NCBI GenBank assembly: GCA_963678465.1
Contig: OY782858.1
Location: 372,001 to 436,000, forward strand
Length of the DNA stretch: 64,000 nucleotides
From: Paludibacter sp963678465
GTDB lineage: Bacteria; Bacteroidota; Bacteroidia; Bacteroidales; Paludibacteraceae
Reading direction: 5' to 3'
Shown: positions 53,957-62,337 of the stretch, one piece after another
Numbering within the stretch: position 1 is the stretch's first letter
Layout of the letters: the number at the start of each line of letters is the position of its first letter
Notes under the pieces: generated by a model
Told to the model about the DNA's origin: nothing
Database searches by the model: none
The model's input: only the letters and a program-made list of their open reading frames with translations
Made by a program: the position numbers and the translations under genes

Positions 53957-54703
53957 TTATTTCATGAATCCCTGTTGCTTCAACACCTGCAGGAATTTCT
54001 CCGAGAAAAGTTCGTTGGCAGCCCGCGTGTAACGGACGTCGGTAAATACCTGCGCCAGCGTTTCCTTTTTGTTCTCAGCAACAAAGTTTTTGTAAAAATC
54101 GCTGTTTTCTTTTTCGTAGTACAGCGCGTCAATTTTTTCGACAGTATAGTCGGAATAAGTTTCGTTGTGAACGATGGCTTCCAGTGGCAGGCGATCGGTG
54201 AGGGGAGGGTTTTCTGCCGGATACCCTACCGTAATTGTGGTAACGGGTACCACAAGTGCGGGCAACCCGAGTACCTTGATGATTTCGCCGGCATTGTAGG
54301 TAGTAGTGCCGAGATAGCAAATCCCTAAGCCTTCGTTTTCGGCAGCCACAGCAAAAGTCTGGGCAAAAATCATTGCATCGATGGCAGTGGCCATAAAGGA
54401 CTGTAGATTGTCGTACCCGGGATCGGCATTGCGTTGCTTGCACCACTGACTGAAACGGTTGAAATCGGCACAAAAGGTAAGCACAGCCGGCGCTTGCGTT
54501 ATCATTGGTTGATTGAAATGAGCGGGCGAAAGTTGTTGCTTTATTTCATTGTCGGTAGTTACCACCACGCTGTAGGCCTGCATATTTCCGGTGTTCGAAG
54601 CCTGAGCGGCAGTCTGAAGTAAACGATTCAAAACTTCGGCACTAATGGGCTGGTCGGTGTATTTGCGTATGGTACGGCGCTGATTTAGAGTGTCTGAATT
54701 CAT
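53957..54703 (-). CDS. Nitroreductase-family oxidoreductase (NfsA/FRP-like)
   Basis: A 248-residue flavin oxidoreductase read from MNSDTLNQRRTIRKY; an ATG four codons upstream is also possible. RRTIRKYTDQPISAE and AAQASNTGNMQAYSVVV bind FMN, and GLGICYLGTTTYNAGEII is the typical segment over the flavin. The long C-terminal part fits the NADPH-dependent NfsA/FRP branch. It may reduce nitroaromatics, quinones or flavins; physiological role unknown. It is flanked on both sides by inverted copies of heptamer tracts, an unusual arrangement. Confidence 0.85.
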   Translation of the reverse strand: MNSDTLNQRRTIRKYTDQPISAEVLNRLLQTAAQASNTGNMQAYSVVVTTDNEIKQQLSPAHFNQPMITQAPAVLTFCADFNRFSQWCKQRNADPGYDNLQSFMATAIDAMIFAQTFAVAAENEGLGICYLGTTTYNAGEIIKVLGLPALVVPVTTITVGYPAENPPLTDRLPLEAIVHNETYSDYTVEKIDALYYEKENSDFYKNFVAENKKETLAQVFTDVRYTRAANELFSEKFLQVLKQQGFMK

Positions 54704-54749
54704 TGGGTAGAGCATTTTTATTTCGCTGCAAATTTACTGAAAATAATTC

Positions 54750-55140
54750 AGATTATCGTTGAAGCGTTGAAGCGTGAAATTGTTGAATCGTGAAATTGTT
54801 GAACCGTTGAATTGTTGAATCGTTGAATTGTCTCCGGACTTTAGACTTTAGACAAAAGAACAAAGAACAAAGAACAAAGAACAAAGAACAAAGAACAAAG
54901 AACAAAGAACAAAGAGCAAAGAGCAAAGACAAAAGGGTTAACTGTTGAAGCTTTGAAGCGTGAAATTGTAGAACCGTTAAATTGTTGAATTGGTGAACTG
55001 TTGAATTGTCTCCGGTCTTTATCACTAATCACTCTCAGAACTCAGAACTCGAAACCCGAAACTCGAAACCCGAAACCCGAAACCCGAAACTCGAAACCCG
55101 AAACTCGAAACCCGAAACTCGAAACCCGAAACTAATCACT
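54750..55140. repeat. Compound repeat tract: 9-mers, then heptamers
   Basis: Units of about 9 nt such as GTTGAATCG alternate at 54757-54830, about ten heptamers ACAAAGA run at 54855-54925, 9-mers return at 54940-55010, and ACCCGAA/ACTCGAA heptamers run at 55048-55132. The last part matches the unit family at 28122-28195. No ORF is supported; translations give the false repeat LCSLFFV. Confidence 0.85.
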
Positions 55141-55151
55141 AAACTTAAGAC

Positions 55152-56519
55152 TTACTCCACTTTATCGAAAATGAACTTGCAGTTATTTGAGTCAGCGCCT
55201 GTACCATGTCTCCAAAACCAGCTGATGATGGGGGTGCCGTCGGTAATTTTCCAGGCCGACACATTCAGTACCTGATGATAATTGTTCGGATCTTCGATGA
55301 AACTTGTCCATTGGTAATCTTCTGATGGTCCATGCTCAATCCACCACAAAAACTCATCCTTTTGGGCAATCAGGCGACTACCGTTGATGGGAGTACCCGC
55401 TGTTCCAAGATATTTACCGTCCATGGTCTGGATGGTGAATAAAAACATAACCTTCCTGTCCATTGTGAAAGCGCTCTTCCTGAATGTAATCTTGAATTGC
55501 TGCTTTTGGGAGTTGCTCAGCTCAACCTTTCCCGCTGCATTAACGAAAAGGTGCGGCTGATTTGGTTTTTTCCCCAGCATAGTTTTGATTGTAAATATTC
55601 CATCGCACATATTGACAGTACCACCATATCGTTCAGTCTTTTTTTCATGTCTGGCACCTGAAAGTAGCGATATCTCTTTGTTCCATAAGACAACTTTGTC
55701 GCAAAGCATTTTTGCCTGTTCCTTTGTGCATTTGGCGTTTGGCCTTGTGTCGCCACCAATGCCGAATTTTGCGATATCGGCTTTGGTCAGTTCGCTTCCC
55801 CCGCCCTGGCGGATGTATTTCTTGTCGTAAGCCATCAGCTTGACAAGAAGTGTTGTCATTTCATCGTAAGTAAGCGTTCCGGCCGGGTTAAATTTTCCAC
55901 CGGGAATTATTCCCCAATAAGCCAACCGGTACGAATAGAAATCATCTGTATCGGTAAAAAAACCATTTTCTTTAGATTGCACAGCGCCGGGCAATGTAAA
56001 CTTCACTGCCCAGTTGCCGTATATATTCTCCATAATATCTCCAACAAGCAAACTTGCCATTTCTGCACGGGTGACGGGTTTTGTCCAGTTGTCGGTTACG
56101 TCGCTCCATTCACCGGGATTGCCTATATAAATTCCGTTGTACGAAAACCATTCTTTCGCCCAGGCTGAAGCAACAATATCCGGTGCATCCACTTTTACAA
56201 GCCTTTTCTTCCAGAGATAATATTCACCGCCTTTGTACTTTATCTTTGCCCAGTCACCTTCAATGGCAATAACCTCATATACCTGCGATGTCAGCACTTC
56301 GCCAACTATATCGCCGGTTGTTTTCGCCCTGTAAGGCGTAGCGGTATGCCCGGTTGTTGCATAAACTACTTTATACAAGCTTGGTCGAACCGGCTTTTGC
56401 CCCGCAGCGGGAAGAATGCCAAGTGACATACACAGCATCAACAATATGTTTAAATACTTCTTCTCTCTGTGCCATTTGCTGCCGCTCATTGGCTTACTCC
56501 TTTGTGTTTTCATTTTCAT
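55152..56519 (-). CDS. Secreted SH3-like, SLH-like and ricin-type lectin protein
   Basis: A 455-residue exported protein. After a long basic N-terminus and signal segment (YLNILLMLCMSLGILPAAGQ), an SH3b-like domain (about 48-105, TPYRAKTTGDIVGEVLTSQ), two SLH-like segments (about 120-255, with TRAEMASLLVGDIMENIYG and NPAGTLTYDEMTTLLVKLM) and a ricin-B beta-trefoil-like C-terminus (about 315-455, with QTMDGKYLGTAGTPINGS and NNYHQVLNVSAWKITDGT). SLH domains are typical of Gram-positive S-layer proteins; their use here suggests transfer or convergent wall binding. A start at MSGSKWHREK (56489) is possible. Confidence 0.65.
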   Translation of the reverse strand: MKMKTQRSKPMSGSKWHREKKYLNILLMLCMSLGILPAAGQKPVRPSLYKVVYATTGHTATPYRAKTTGDIVGEVLTSQVYEVIAIEGDWAKIKYKGGEYYLWKKRLVKVDAPDIVASAWAKEWFSYNGIYIGNPGEWSDVTDNWTKPVTRAEMASLLVGDIMENIYGNWAVKFTLPGAVQSKENGFFTDTDDFYSYRLAYWGIIPGGKFNPAGTLTYDEMTTLLVKLMAYDKKYIRQGGGSELTKADIAKFGIGGDTRPNAKCTKEQAKMLCDKVVLWNKEISLLSGARHEKKTERYGGTVNMCDGIFTIKTMLGKKPNQPHLFVNAAGKVELSNSQKQQFKITFRKSAFTMDRKVMFLFTIQTMDGKYLGTAGTPINGSRLIAQKDEFLWWIEHGPSEDYQWTSFIEDPNNYHQVLNVSAWKITDGTPIISWFWRHGTGADSNNCKFIFDKVE

Positions 56520-56602
56520 CTGTTCTCTGTTTATTGATAGTTAAGAAGGTTTTGTTTTGCTACTGCCTGTTGGCGGCCTTAACGGGATCAGCCGGCCTGC
56601 GT

Positions 56603-56709
56603 GAATCGAAGATCAGCGAAGCTAATACGGTTTATCCCGTCTTTCGGGATTCAACCGACGTTTCCATGCTGCGTCGTTACCGACCGCTGGAAGCATAAGT
56701 ATTAGGGGC
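56603..56709. repeat. Structured intergenic repeat, copy A
   Basis: Closing stem CTAATAC (56622-56628) and GTATTAG (56699-56705). Arm 1 has GGTT-ATCCCG against CGGGAT-AACC around a TCTTT loop. Arm 2 has TTCCA against TGGAA, a covarying change relative to the TTCCT/AGGAA of copies C and D. It lies 59 nt after the stop codon of the next gene (minus strand). Confidence 0.8.
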
Positions 56710-56767
56710 TAGGTGTTTTGTCAGATAATTTTTTGTCATTATTTTTTTTCGACCTTTTAAACTGCTC

Positions 56768-57412
56768 TCAATATAAAGTTACACCTGGCAACTTCTCTTT
56801 GAATTTCTCCCAATTGTTTCCTTTCCGGTAATAAAAAAACTCCTTTTCAAGTTTATTGTCAGCACTGTAAATATATTCCTTTTTCAAAATCGAATCACAG
56901 GAAGCGGTTCCAATACATTCAAATTCTGTTTGGCTTAAAATCTGTCCGGTCGTATTGTATTGATAATAAATTTCCTTCTTGTAATATTCTTCATTGTCAA
57001 AAGGTCTCTCAGTCATGTAGAATTCAACTTGATTGTCCGACCTGAATCTTTTTCGGAAGATTTGTGTGAACTGCCAGTGTTTATGGATAGAAACATAGGA
57101 CTTTTTTAAAGTATCGTTTCCTTTGTTATCGTAAAAAATGCTGTCCTGCAAGTAGTCCTGCAAACCGTCTTCTTTTCTTAATCCTGTCATAGTCTCAATC
57201 CTAAGGTCATTGTTATAGTTTGAAACCTTAGTCAATACGCAGATAGGCAAGCTGTCTGAGACTCTGCAAGTCTGAATCTTTTGAGATACAATTACCTGTT
57301 TGTTATCAATGATTTCGTTCACATTCTCAGTTTTCACAAAGTATGGCTCTTTATTCAAACTACAGGAGGTGAAGATAAGGAGTGAAATTAAAAGTTTTTT
57401 AATCATTGTCAT
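56768..57412 (-). CDS. Hypothetical lipoprotein
   Basis: I do not recognise this 214-residue lipoprotein (M at 57412; the longer frame to 57472 adds 20 non-signal residues). The signal peptide ends in the lipobox IFTSC. The mature part is beta-rich with many Tyr, Asp and Asn and contains YYQYNTTGQILSQTEFE and YIYSADNKLEKEFFYYRKG, the look of YD-type or MORN-like repeat strands. It is on the minus strand in the cassette-like region, between a VOC gene and repeat copy A. Confidence 0.6.
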   Translation of the reverse strand: MTMIKKLLISLLIFTSCSLNKEPYFVKTENVNEIIDNKQVIVSQKIQTCRVSDSLPICVLTKVSNYNNDLRIETMTGLRKEDGLQDYLQDSIFYDNKGNDTLKKSYVSIHKHWQFTQIFRKRFRSDNQVEFYMTERPFDNEEYYKKEIYYQYNTTGQILSQTEFECIGTASCDSILKKEYIYSADNKLEKEFFYYRKGNNWEKFKEKLPGVTLY

Positions 57413-57506
57413 TTCATCTTGTTTTTGTTCGTTCAGATTGTACTCAAAAATTGTCAAATACAATGTCTGCATTTGATTTTTTGCGTTTTCGATTTAATGG
57501 TTTCAA

Positions 57507-57890
57507 TTATGCCAGAAGTTCAATCCGATTTCCCTCAACATCAAATATTACACTTTCGAAATAACCATCTCCGCTTGTACGAGGTTCTCCAACAATGCAA
57601 AAGCCATCCGAACGAAGTGCCTCCGTAAGAGAAAGTACTGCATCTTTAGAACCTAATTTAAAAGCGATATGAGTAAATCCCAGACCTTCTTCTGTGTCTA
57701 ATGGTTTGTTAACTGTTTGTTTTCGCATTAGTTCTAAATTTGTCCCACTTTCAAAACTAATGAAATAGGATTCAAAACCTTTTATCGGATTTGTGTATTT
57801 TTGGTTACTTTTACCCATGAAATATTTGCAATAAAAGTCTTTCATAGCTTCTAAGTCTTTTGTCCATATAGCAATGTGTGCGATATTCAT
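57507..57890 (-). CDS. VOC-family (glyoxalase/dioxygenase superfamily) protein
   Basis: A 127-residue single-domain VOC protein. The first beta-alpha-beta-beta-beta module starts MNIAHIAIWTKDLEAMKDFY with the metal His near residue 5, SGTNLELMRK holds the Glu-side segment, and the second module contains GLGFTHIAFKLGSKDAV with its metal His and ends VIFDVEGNRIELLA. Such proteins are lyases, dioxygenases or resistance proteins and are frequent integron cassette genes. The substrate is unknown. Confidence 0.85.
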   Translation of the reverse strand: MNIAHIAIWTKDLEAMKDFYCKYFMGKSNQKYTNPIKGFESYFISFESGTNLELMRKQTVNKPLDTEEGLGFTHIAFKLGSKDAVLSLTEALRSDGFCIVGEPRTSGDGYFESVIFDVEGNRIELLA

Positions 57891-58028
57891 TTTACTTTTA
57901 GTTTATTGATAGTCAAATTATAAATCCTTCTGATACAAGAAGCCGGGATTAAATCCACGAGAGAACACCCAACAACCTGCGCGACTATTCAATCACGTTA
58001 ATTTATCTTCGTGAGGACGAGAGCTGTT

Positions 58029-58724
58029 TCAGTTTTCGCTTTTAATACTTCTAAAATAATCGGAGATTAAAAGTAGCAATTTATTTGTAATGGTTCTCTC
58101 ATCATCGTTAGGCGACAAAACAATATGAGTATTGCAATACATTATGCATTTATCTAAGTCCTCAGCTTGTAGTCTGCTTATTTTTACAATTAACTGGCGA
58201 TTGATTTCCCAGTATATATTTTGAGATAAAAAGATACTGTTTGACTCGAGTTTTACAAATCTGCGCTTGACTATTTTCTCTTTACTGAAATAAGTGATGG
58301 GGTGCGATATGTCAGATATAAAATTCAAAGCCTTTAAAACTTTAGTTTGCCTTTTTTCAGCTTCTACCTCTACTGCACGAAGTTGATAAGTAACTGGTTG
58401 CATAAGTACTTTACACTTTGACGAATCAGTAAGCAAATCATGAACGCTCAACAAACGAGGACAATAACCTATTGCAGTGATCATTAAAGTATCCTCGCGC
58501 AAACAGCTGAGTTCGAACTTTCCATCAAACTCTGCTACAGTGATCCTGTTTTCCGACAACTTGATTGTTGCATTAGGAACAGAAATTTTAGTGATCTCAT
58601 CCAACACAAGACCCCTGATTGTTACAAGTTCCTGAGCAGAGATATGATCTACTAAAACAATTTGTACGATCAGCAATAAAATGCATGTAAAAGTGACAGC
58701 CCAACGACTACTTACTGAATTCAT
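58029..58724 (-). CDS. Protein with carboxypeptidase-D regulatory-like domain
   Basis: A 231-residue exported protein with a long hydrophobic signal or anchor at about 9-28. Residues about 33-115 form a CarboxypepD_reg-like beta sandwich (TIRGLVLDEITKISVPNATIK and FDGKFELSC), the module that starts many TonB-dependent receptors. The C-terminal half is helical with no receptor barrel, so it is a stand-alone module. Function unknown. It belongs to the minus-strand cassette-like region, before the VOC gene. Confidence 0.65.
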   Translation of the reverse strand: MNSVSSRWAVTFTCILLLIVQIVLVDHISAQELVTIRGLVLDEITKISVPNATIKLSENRITVAEFDGKFELSCLREDTLMITAIGYCPRLLSVHDLLTDSSKCKVLMQPVTYQLRAVEVEAEKRQTKVLKALNFISDISHPITYFSKEKIVKRRFVKLESNSIFLSQNIYWEINRQLIVKISRLQAEDLDKCIMYCNTHIVLSPNDDERTITNKLLLLISDYFRSIKSEN

Positions 58725-58833
58725 ATATACTTTTGATGTTTATTTATGTATATAAAATATAATGACTATCGGCTTTTGCACCAATAGAAAATTCTTAACT
58801 TTGCATTGAAAAAGTTTATTTCTCCCCAACTGT

Positions 58834-58938
58834 GAATCGAAGATCAGCGAAGCTAATACGGTTTATCCCGTCTTTCGGGATTCAACCGACGCTTCCTTGC
58901 TGCTTCGTGCAGACCGCACGAAGCATAAGTATTAGGCG
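58834..58938. repeat. Structured intergenic repeat, copy B
   Basis: Closing stem CTAATAC (58853-58859) and GTATTAG (58929-58935). Arm 1 as in copy A. Arm 2 is rebuilt as GCTTCGTGC against GCACGAAGC around AGACC. It lies 14 nt after the minus-strand stop codon at 58950. Confidence 0.85.
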
Positions 58939-58949
58939 TTTTTTAATAT

Positions 58950-60131
58950 TTATTTTGTCAATCTAATTGTTTTTTTTATTCCGTCAAATGGATTCAATAA
59001 AGTTAATTCACTTCCATATACAAACACAACTGAATTTGTATTTGAACTCCAATCTTTAGCAATTCCACAAAATGGAAATTCCTTAATTGTTCCATTTAAA
59101 CTATATATAAATGTTTTTAATCCAACTATTTTATGTTTGTTGGGGTCTAGTTCAATAACCTCTGAAGTAGAAAAGATAATACTTGAACCATCAGGGGCGC
59201 TAACTAGCTCAAAGTTGCTTTCAATCTCATTTAAAATTTTTTGATTCTTCTTTGTCAGGTAATTATATGAAAATAAACCGGTTGAAGGATAACTTGTATT
59301 GTTCTTAAACTGAGCGTATGTATAATAAAATGTTGTGTCCTTTTCTGACCAGCCTACAATTCTAACATTAGAATTTGGTAATTTAGTTTTCATTAATTTA
59401 GAAGTTCTAAGGTCGTAGATTCGTGGAGAAATCTCAGGCAAAATCGTGTAAAATAAGTAGTTATTTTCATCAGACAAGATAGTAAGCATATGATTAAGTC
59501 CATCTTTTGAGATTTCAATATTTTCTAACGAACCTAATTTTCTCCTATAAACTGAAGGTTCCCGATTATTAATACTTGCAATATAATATGATTCTTGGTT
59601 TTTTCTCGAATATGTCATAAAATATTCATTCCCCTTGGAAGTTCCATTTGCTTCAAATTTGTTATTTGAAAAATTGAATATGTATTGTTGGACTAATCCC
59701 AAATGTTTAGAAATAAACATAACACGGTTATTGTCAATCCAGTTTAATGAATTCTTATACGCTAAACCAACATCATACTTTTTCAGTTCTTGTGAGCCAG
59801 TACATTGTGTTATTTCACCATTTTCAATGTTATAAAGAAAAAGATCTGTAATCATTTCTTTTGTTACAAGTAGAGCAACTTTGCCTCCATCGGGCGAAAA
59901 TTTGAATTCACTAACAGTAGAATTATTTAAACTATCTCCAAGCAGTTTTCCGGAAAATCCATTTGTTTTAGTGAAATAAAGCATGAGGTCAGACTTCTTG
60001 TCATCGCCAACAATCAATGCTATAATATTTGAGTTAGGAGAAAATTTCGCATCTAATATGTTATGATTTTGAGATTTAAAGCACTGTGTAATAAATACAA
60101 AAAGAAACAATAATAATGTTCTGGTATTCAT
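58950..60131 (-). CDS. Exported beta-propeller-like protein (WD40/TolB style)
   Basis: A 393-residue protein with a short signal peptide (MNTRTLLLFLFVFITQC, possibly a lipobox Cys17) and repeating propeller blades: LDAKFSPNSNIIALIVGDD, EFKFSPDGGKVALLVTKE and later FSFNYLTKK-like units. The FSPDG pattern is that of WD40-like PD40 repeats. It has no catalytic motif; binding or envelope role likely. It is the only gene between repeat copies B and C and probably uses the promoter inside copy C. Confidence 0.75.
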   Translation of the reverse strand: MNTRTLLLFLFVFITQCFKSQNHNILDAKFSPNSNIIALIVGDDKKSDLMLYFTKTNGFSGKLLGDSLNNSTVSEFKFSPDGGKVALLVTKEMITDLFLYNIENGEITQCTGSQELKKYDVGLAYKNSLNWIDNNRVMFISKHLGLVQQYIFNFSNNKFEANGTSKGNEYFMTYSRKNQESYYIASINNREPSVYRRKLGSLENIEISKDGLNHMLTILSDENNYLFYTILPEISPRIYDLRTSKLMKTKLPNSNVRIVGWSEKDTTFYYTYAQFKNNTSYPSTGLFSYNYLTKKNQKILNEIESNFELVSAPDGSSIIFSTSEVIELDPNKHKIVGLKTFIYSLNGTIKEFPFCGIAKDWSSNTNSVVFVYGSELTLLNPFDGIKKTIRLTK

Positions 60132-60243
60132 GTATCAATATGTAATTTAATTTTTTTAATAACCCCTACCAATATGCTATGCAATTTTTAAGCTGTGTAG
60201 GCAAACTACTGGTTTGTATATATTTCCTTTACGCCTCCAAATC

Positions 60244-60563
60244 CCATTGCGTATCTTTGCTGTAGAGGACTGTATGCGTAACCGATCGTAGTTTATCGTC
60301 CAAAGATAAATAACATATTTAACAACAGCAACTTTTTGGGGAGAATTTACACACAACCAGATAAATAGACGCATGCAAGACCTGACAGGTTTCAAGAACC
60401 TGTCAGGTCTTGTTTGTGCATGAATCTCTGCAAACGGGAATCGAAGATCAGCGAAGCTAATTGAAAATCAGCGAAGCTAATACGGTTTATCCCGATGCAT
60501 CGGGATTCAACCGACGCTTCCTTGCTGGGTCGTTCCGACCGCAGGAAGCATAAGTATTAGGCG
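60244..60563. repeat. 320-bp long repeat with promoter, hairpin and two-arm element (copy C)
   Basis: From CCATTGCG (60244) to GGCGG, this repeats 62002-62322 with few differences. It contains a minus-strand promoter, TTG-N20-TATCTTTG (60301-60331), a perfect 16-bp hairpin CAAGACCTGACAGGTT against its complement (60376-60412), and a duplicated GATCAGCGAAGCTAA segment. The two-arm element has closing stem 60477-60483 and 60554-60560; its arm 1 has an extended GATGCATC loop and arm 2 GGTCG-TTC-CGACC. The TAA stop of the next gene lies inside CTAATAC. Confidence 0.85.
60301..60331 (-). promoter_or_regulatory. Repeat-borne promoter of the propeller gene
   Basis: TTG, 20-bp spacer, TATCTTTG on the minus strand, ahead of the gene starting at 60131 with a leader of about 160 nt. 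The same motif is present at the same place in the copy at 62059-62089. Confidence 0.7.
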
Positions 60564-61003
60564 GTCGTAGTTTCTCCGTTTAGTACTGATTCAACTTTCC
60601 TTATAATTAGTTTTAAGTCTATGTCAACCAGTCTTAAAGCTTCATTCTGTTTATTTAATGAGTCAATAGAAGAAGTCAGTTCTGGTTTTGATAATTTTCT
60701 TTTTTTTATTTTCAAGAACAATTTATCGGATAAATTTTCTGAAAATTCTGACTTCATTTGTTCAAGTAAATGCCCGAATGTTATGTTACGCTCTGGAAAG
60801 GCAATGGAATCAAAAGCATTGTATTTGTCAATAAATTCAGATAAATTTTTCTGAATTGATAAGGACAGCGCTTGATTTGCTTTAAATAATCTGAGCAAGT
60901 ATCTTTTCCCCGATTTCAAACCTAGAGAAAGATAAAAAATTACAAATGCAGTAATAATTGAAGAAAAAGTATACCAAAATTCAGGTTTACAAAAGATTGA
61001 CAT
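60557..61003 (-). CDS. Hypothetical membrane-anchored protein
   Basis: I do not recognise this 148-residue protein. It has one N-terminal transmembrane helix (about 10-28, SSIITAFVIFYLSLGL) followed by a basic flank and a helical, probably coiled-coil, domain. Its TAA stop codon forms part of the closing stem of repeat copy C, so gene and repeat are fused at the 3' end. It starts 12 bp after the stop of the lipoprotein gene upstream and is likely co-transcribed. Confidence 0.55.
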   Translation of the reverse strand: MSIFCKPEFWYTFSSIITAFVIFYLSLGLKSGKRYLLRLFKANQALSLSIQKNLSEFIDKYNAFDSIAFPERNITFGHLLEQMKSEFSENLSDKLFLKIKKRKLSKPELTSSIDSLNKQNEALRLVDIDLKLIIRKVESVLNGETTTA

Positions 61004-61015
61004 ATTAGTTGTTTA

Positions 61016-61894
61016 TTATAGTTTTTTCTTGTTGAGTATCTTAATTAGAGCATAATTTTTATCAAAATCATCGACTGTAAGAGTTGATTTTATGTTACAA
61101 CCTTCAGAACTTGTGTCTAAGTAATAACCAAACTCATATTTAGAACAATTTACTCTTTTTACTACTACAAAAACAGCAGTTTCATCTAATGTTTTCTTAG
61201 ATATTTCTATAGCTTGAGAAAATGCGACACTACTTACATATTTAAAATCTTTGTCGTTATATGAACCTGCAGGGTCGGTTACAAATTCACGACTCATGTT
61301 GCCAATTAAATTCAAACAGCCATTAGAAAGTCTATAAACTGAAATAAGTGGTATTTTGGATTTTTTGACTTTAGAGGAAATTATAACATTTGCAAGAACA
61401 AATGTATTACCACGTTCTGCTGATCTATAACGATAATAATCGTATTTGTCATATTCGAAAATCCATTTACTACTGGTACTTACTGATTTAAATTTAAGTG
61501 TGATATTATCAATTGTCAGGGTAGTATTTTCCTTTAAAATTTTAAATCCTAATGCTTTCTTTCGTTCTTCTGTTTCTTTTTTTATTTTTTCTTGTTTTTC
61601 AATTTCAGCAAGTAAAGATTCTGCTTTTTTCGCTTCAATACTTCCGTTAAACTTCTCTATTAAAACACTTAATTCTTTTTTTGCATTCTCAAAGTCATTT
61701 TTTGCAATGTACTCTTGTCCCTTTGATAATCTGATTTGTGGTGTTTTCTGTAATTCTTCATTAGCTTTTTTTGTTTCGGCTAATTCCTGTTGAAGTTTGT
61801 CGTATTCAGACTTCTTAACTTTATTGTTGTCGCAACTTGTCATAAAAATGACTATTAAATAAACAAACAAAACTGCTAAAAATGGTTTCTTCAT
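61016..61894 (-). CDS. Hypothetical lipoprotein with coiled coil
   Basis: I do not recognise this 292-residue lipoprotein (lipobox IFMTSC, Cys21). Residues about 25-55 form a coiled coil, 55-105 a TPR-like hairpin (FENAKKELSVLIEKFNGS), then a basic helix and a beta-rich C-terminal domain (about 115-290) reminiscent of DUF4352-like domains: FVLANVIISSKVKKSKIP. It follows repeat copy D on the minus strand and probably uses the promoter inside it, with a leader of about 158 nt. Confidence 0.6.
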   Translation of the reverse strand: MKKPFLAVLFVYLIVIFMTSCDNNKVKKSEYDKLQQELAETKKANEELQKTPQIRLSKGQEYIAKNDFENAKKELSVLIEKFNGSIEAKKAESLLAEIEKQEKIKKETEERKKALGFKILKENTTLTIDNITLKFKSVSTSSKWIFEYDKYDYYRYRSAERGNTFVLANVIISSKVKKSKIPLISVYRLSNGCLNLIGNMSREFVTDPAGSYNDKDFKYVSSVAFSQAIEISKKTLDETAVFVVVKRVNCSKYEFGYYLDTSSEGCNIKSTLTVDDFDKNYALIKILNKKKL

Positions 61895-62001
61895 ATTGCT
61901 GATTTTTAAATGATTAATCTGGTCTTTATTTTTTTTTAACTATGCCGCCTAACATCAATATCTACGCATTGCCCATATATTCACTATATACTTAAGGATA
62001 A

Positions 62002-62322
62002 CCATTGCGCATCTTTGCTTTAGAGGACTGTATATGTAACTGCTTGTAATTTATCGTCCAAAGATAAATAACATATTTAACAACAGCAACATTTCAGGGG
62101 AGAATTTACACACAACCAGATAAATAGACGCATGCAAGACCTGACAGGTTTCAAGAACCTGTCAGGTCTTGTTTGTGCATGAATCTCTGCAAACGGGAAT
62201 CGAAGATCAGCGAAGCTAATTGAAAAATCAGCGCAGTTAATACGGTTTATCCCGTCTTTCGGGATTCAAACGACGCTTCCTTGCTGCGTCGTTCCGACCG
62301 CAGGAAGCTTAAGTATTAGGGG
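62002..62322. repeat. 320-bp long repeat with promoter, hairpin and two-arm element (copy D)
   Basis: Second long copy. The promoter is at 62059-62089, the perfect hairpin at 62135-62171, the duplicated segment at 62200-62245, and the closing stem is TTAATAC (62237-62243) with GTATTAG (62313-62319), one change to a G-U pair. Arm 1 has the TCTTT loop, arm 2 GTCG-TTC-CGAC. It lies 15 nt after the minus-strand stop codon at 62338. Confidence 0.85.
62059..62089 (-). promoter_or_regulatory. Repeat-borne promoter of the coiled-coil lipoprotein gene
   Basis: TTG, 20-bp spacer, TATCTTTG on the minus strand; same layout as in copy C. Confidence 0.7.
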
Positions 62323-62337
62323 TTGGGTTGTATTTTA

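Noticed and set aside
53650..55140. Peptide-like translations in the repeat tracts (LCSLFFV, RNPKPET type)
   Set aside because: A 7-nt unit read in threes gives a false 21-nt peptide cycle; there is no start region or codon bias and the frames conflict between strands.
57890..58029. Another structured repeat between the regulatory-domain protein and VOC genes
   Set aside because: ACCCAAC and GTTAATT occur, but 37 bp apart with no two-arm fold; too weak to list as a copy.
60177..60395. A 72-codon minus-strand frame inside the long repeat
   Set aside because: It spans the promoter and hairpin of the 320-bp repeat, and the homologous copy does not conserve the frame.
60376..60412. Perfect hairpin as an intrinsic terminator
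   Set aside because: No U-rich tract follows on the minus strand, so it is reported only as part of the repeat.
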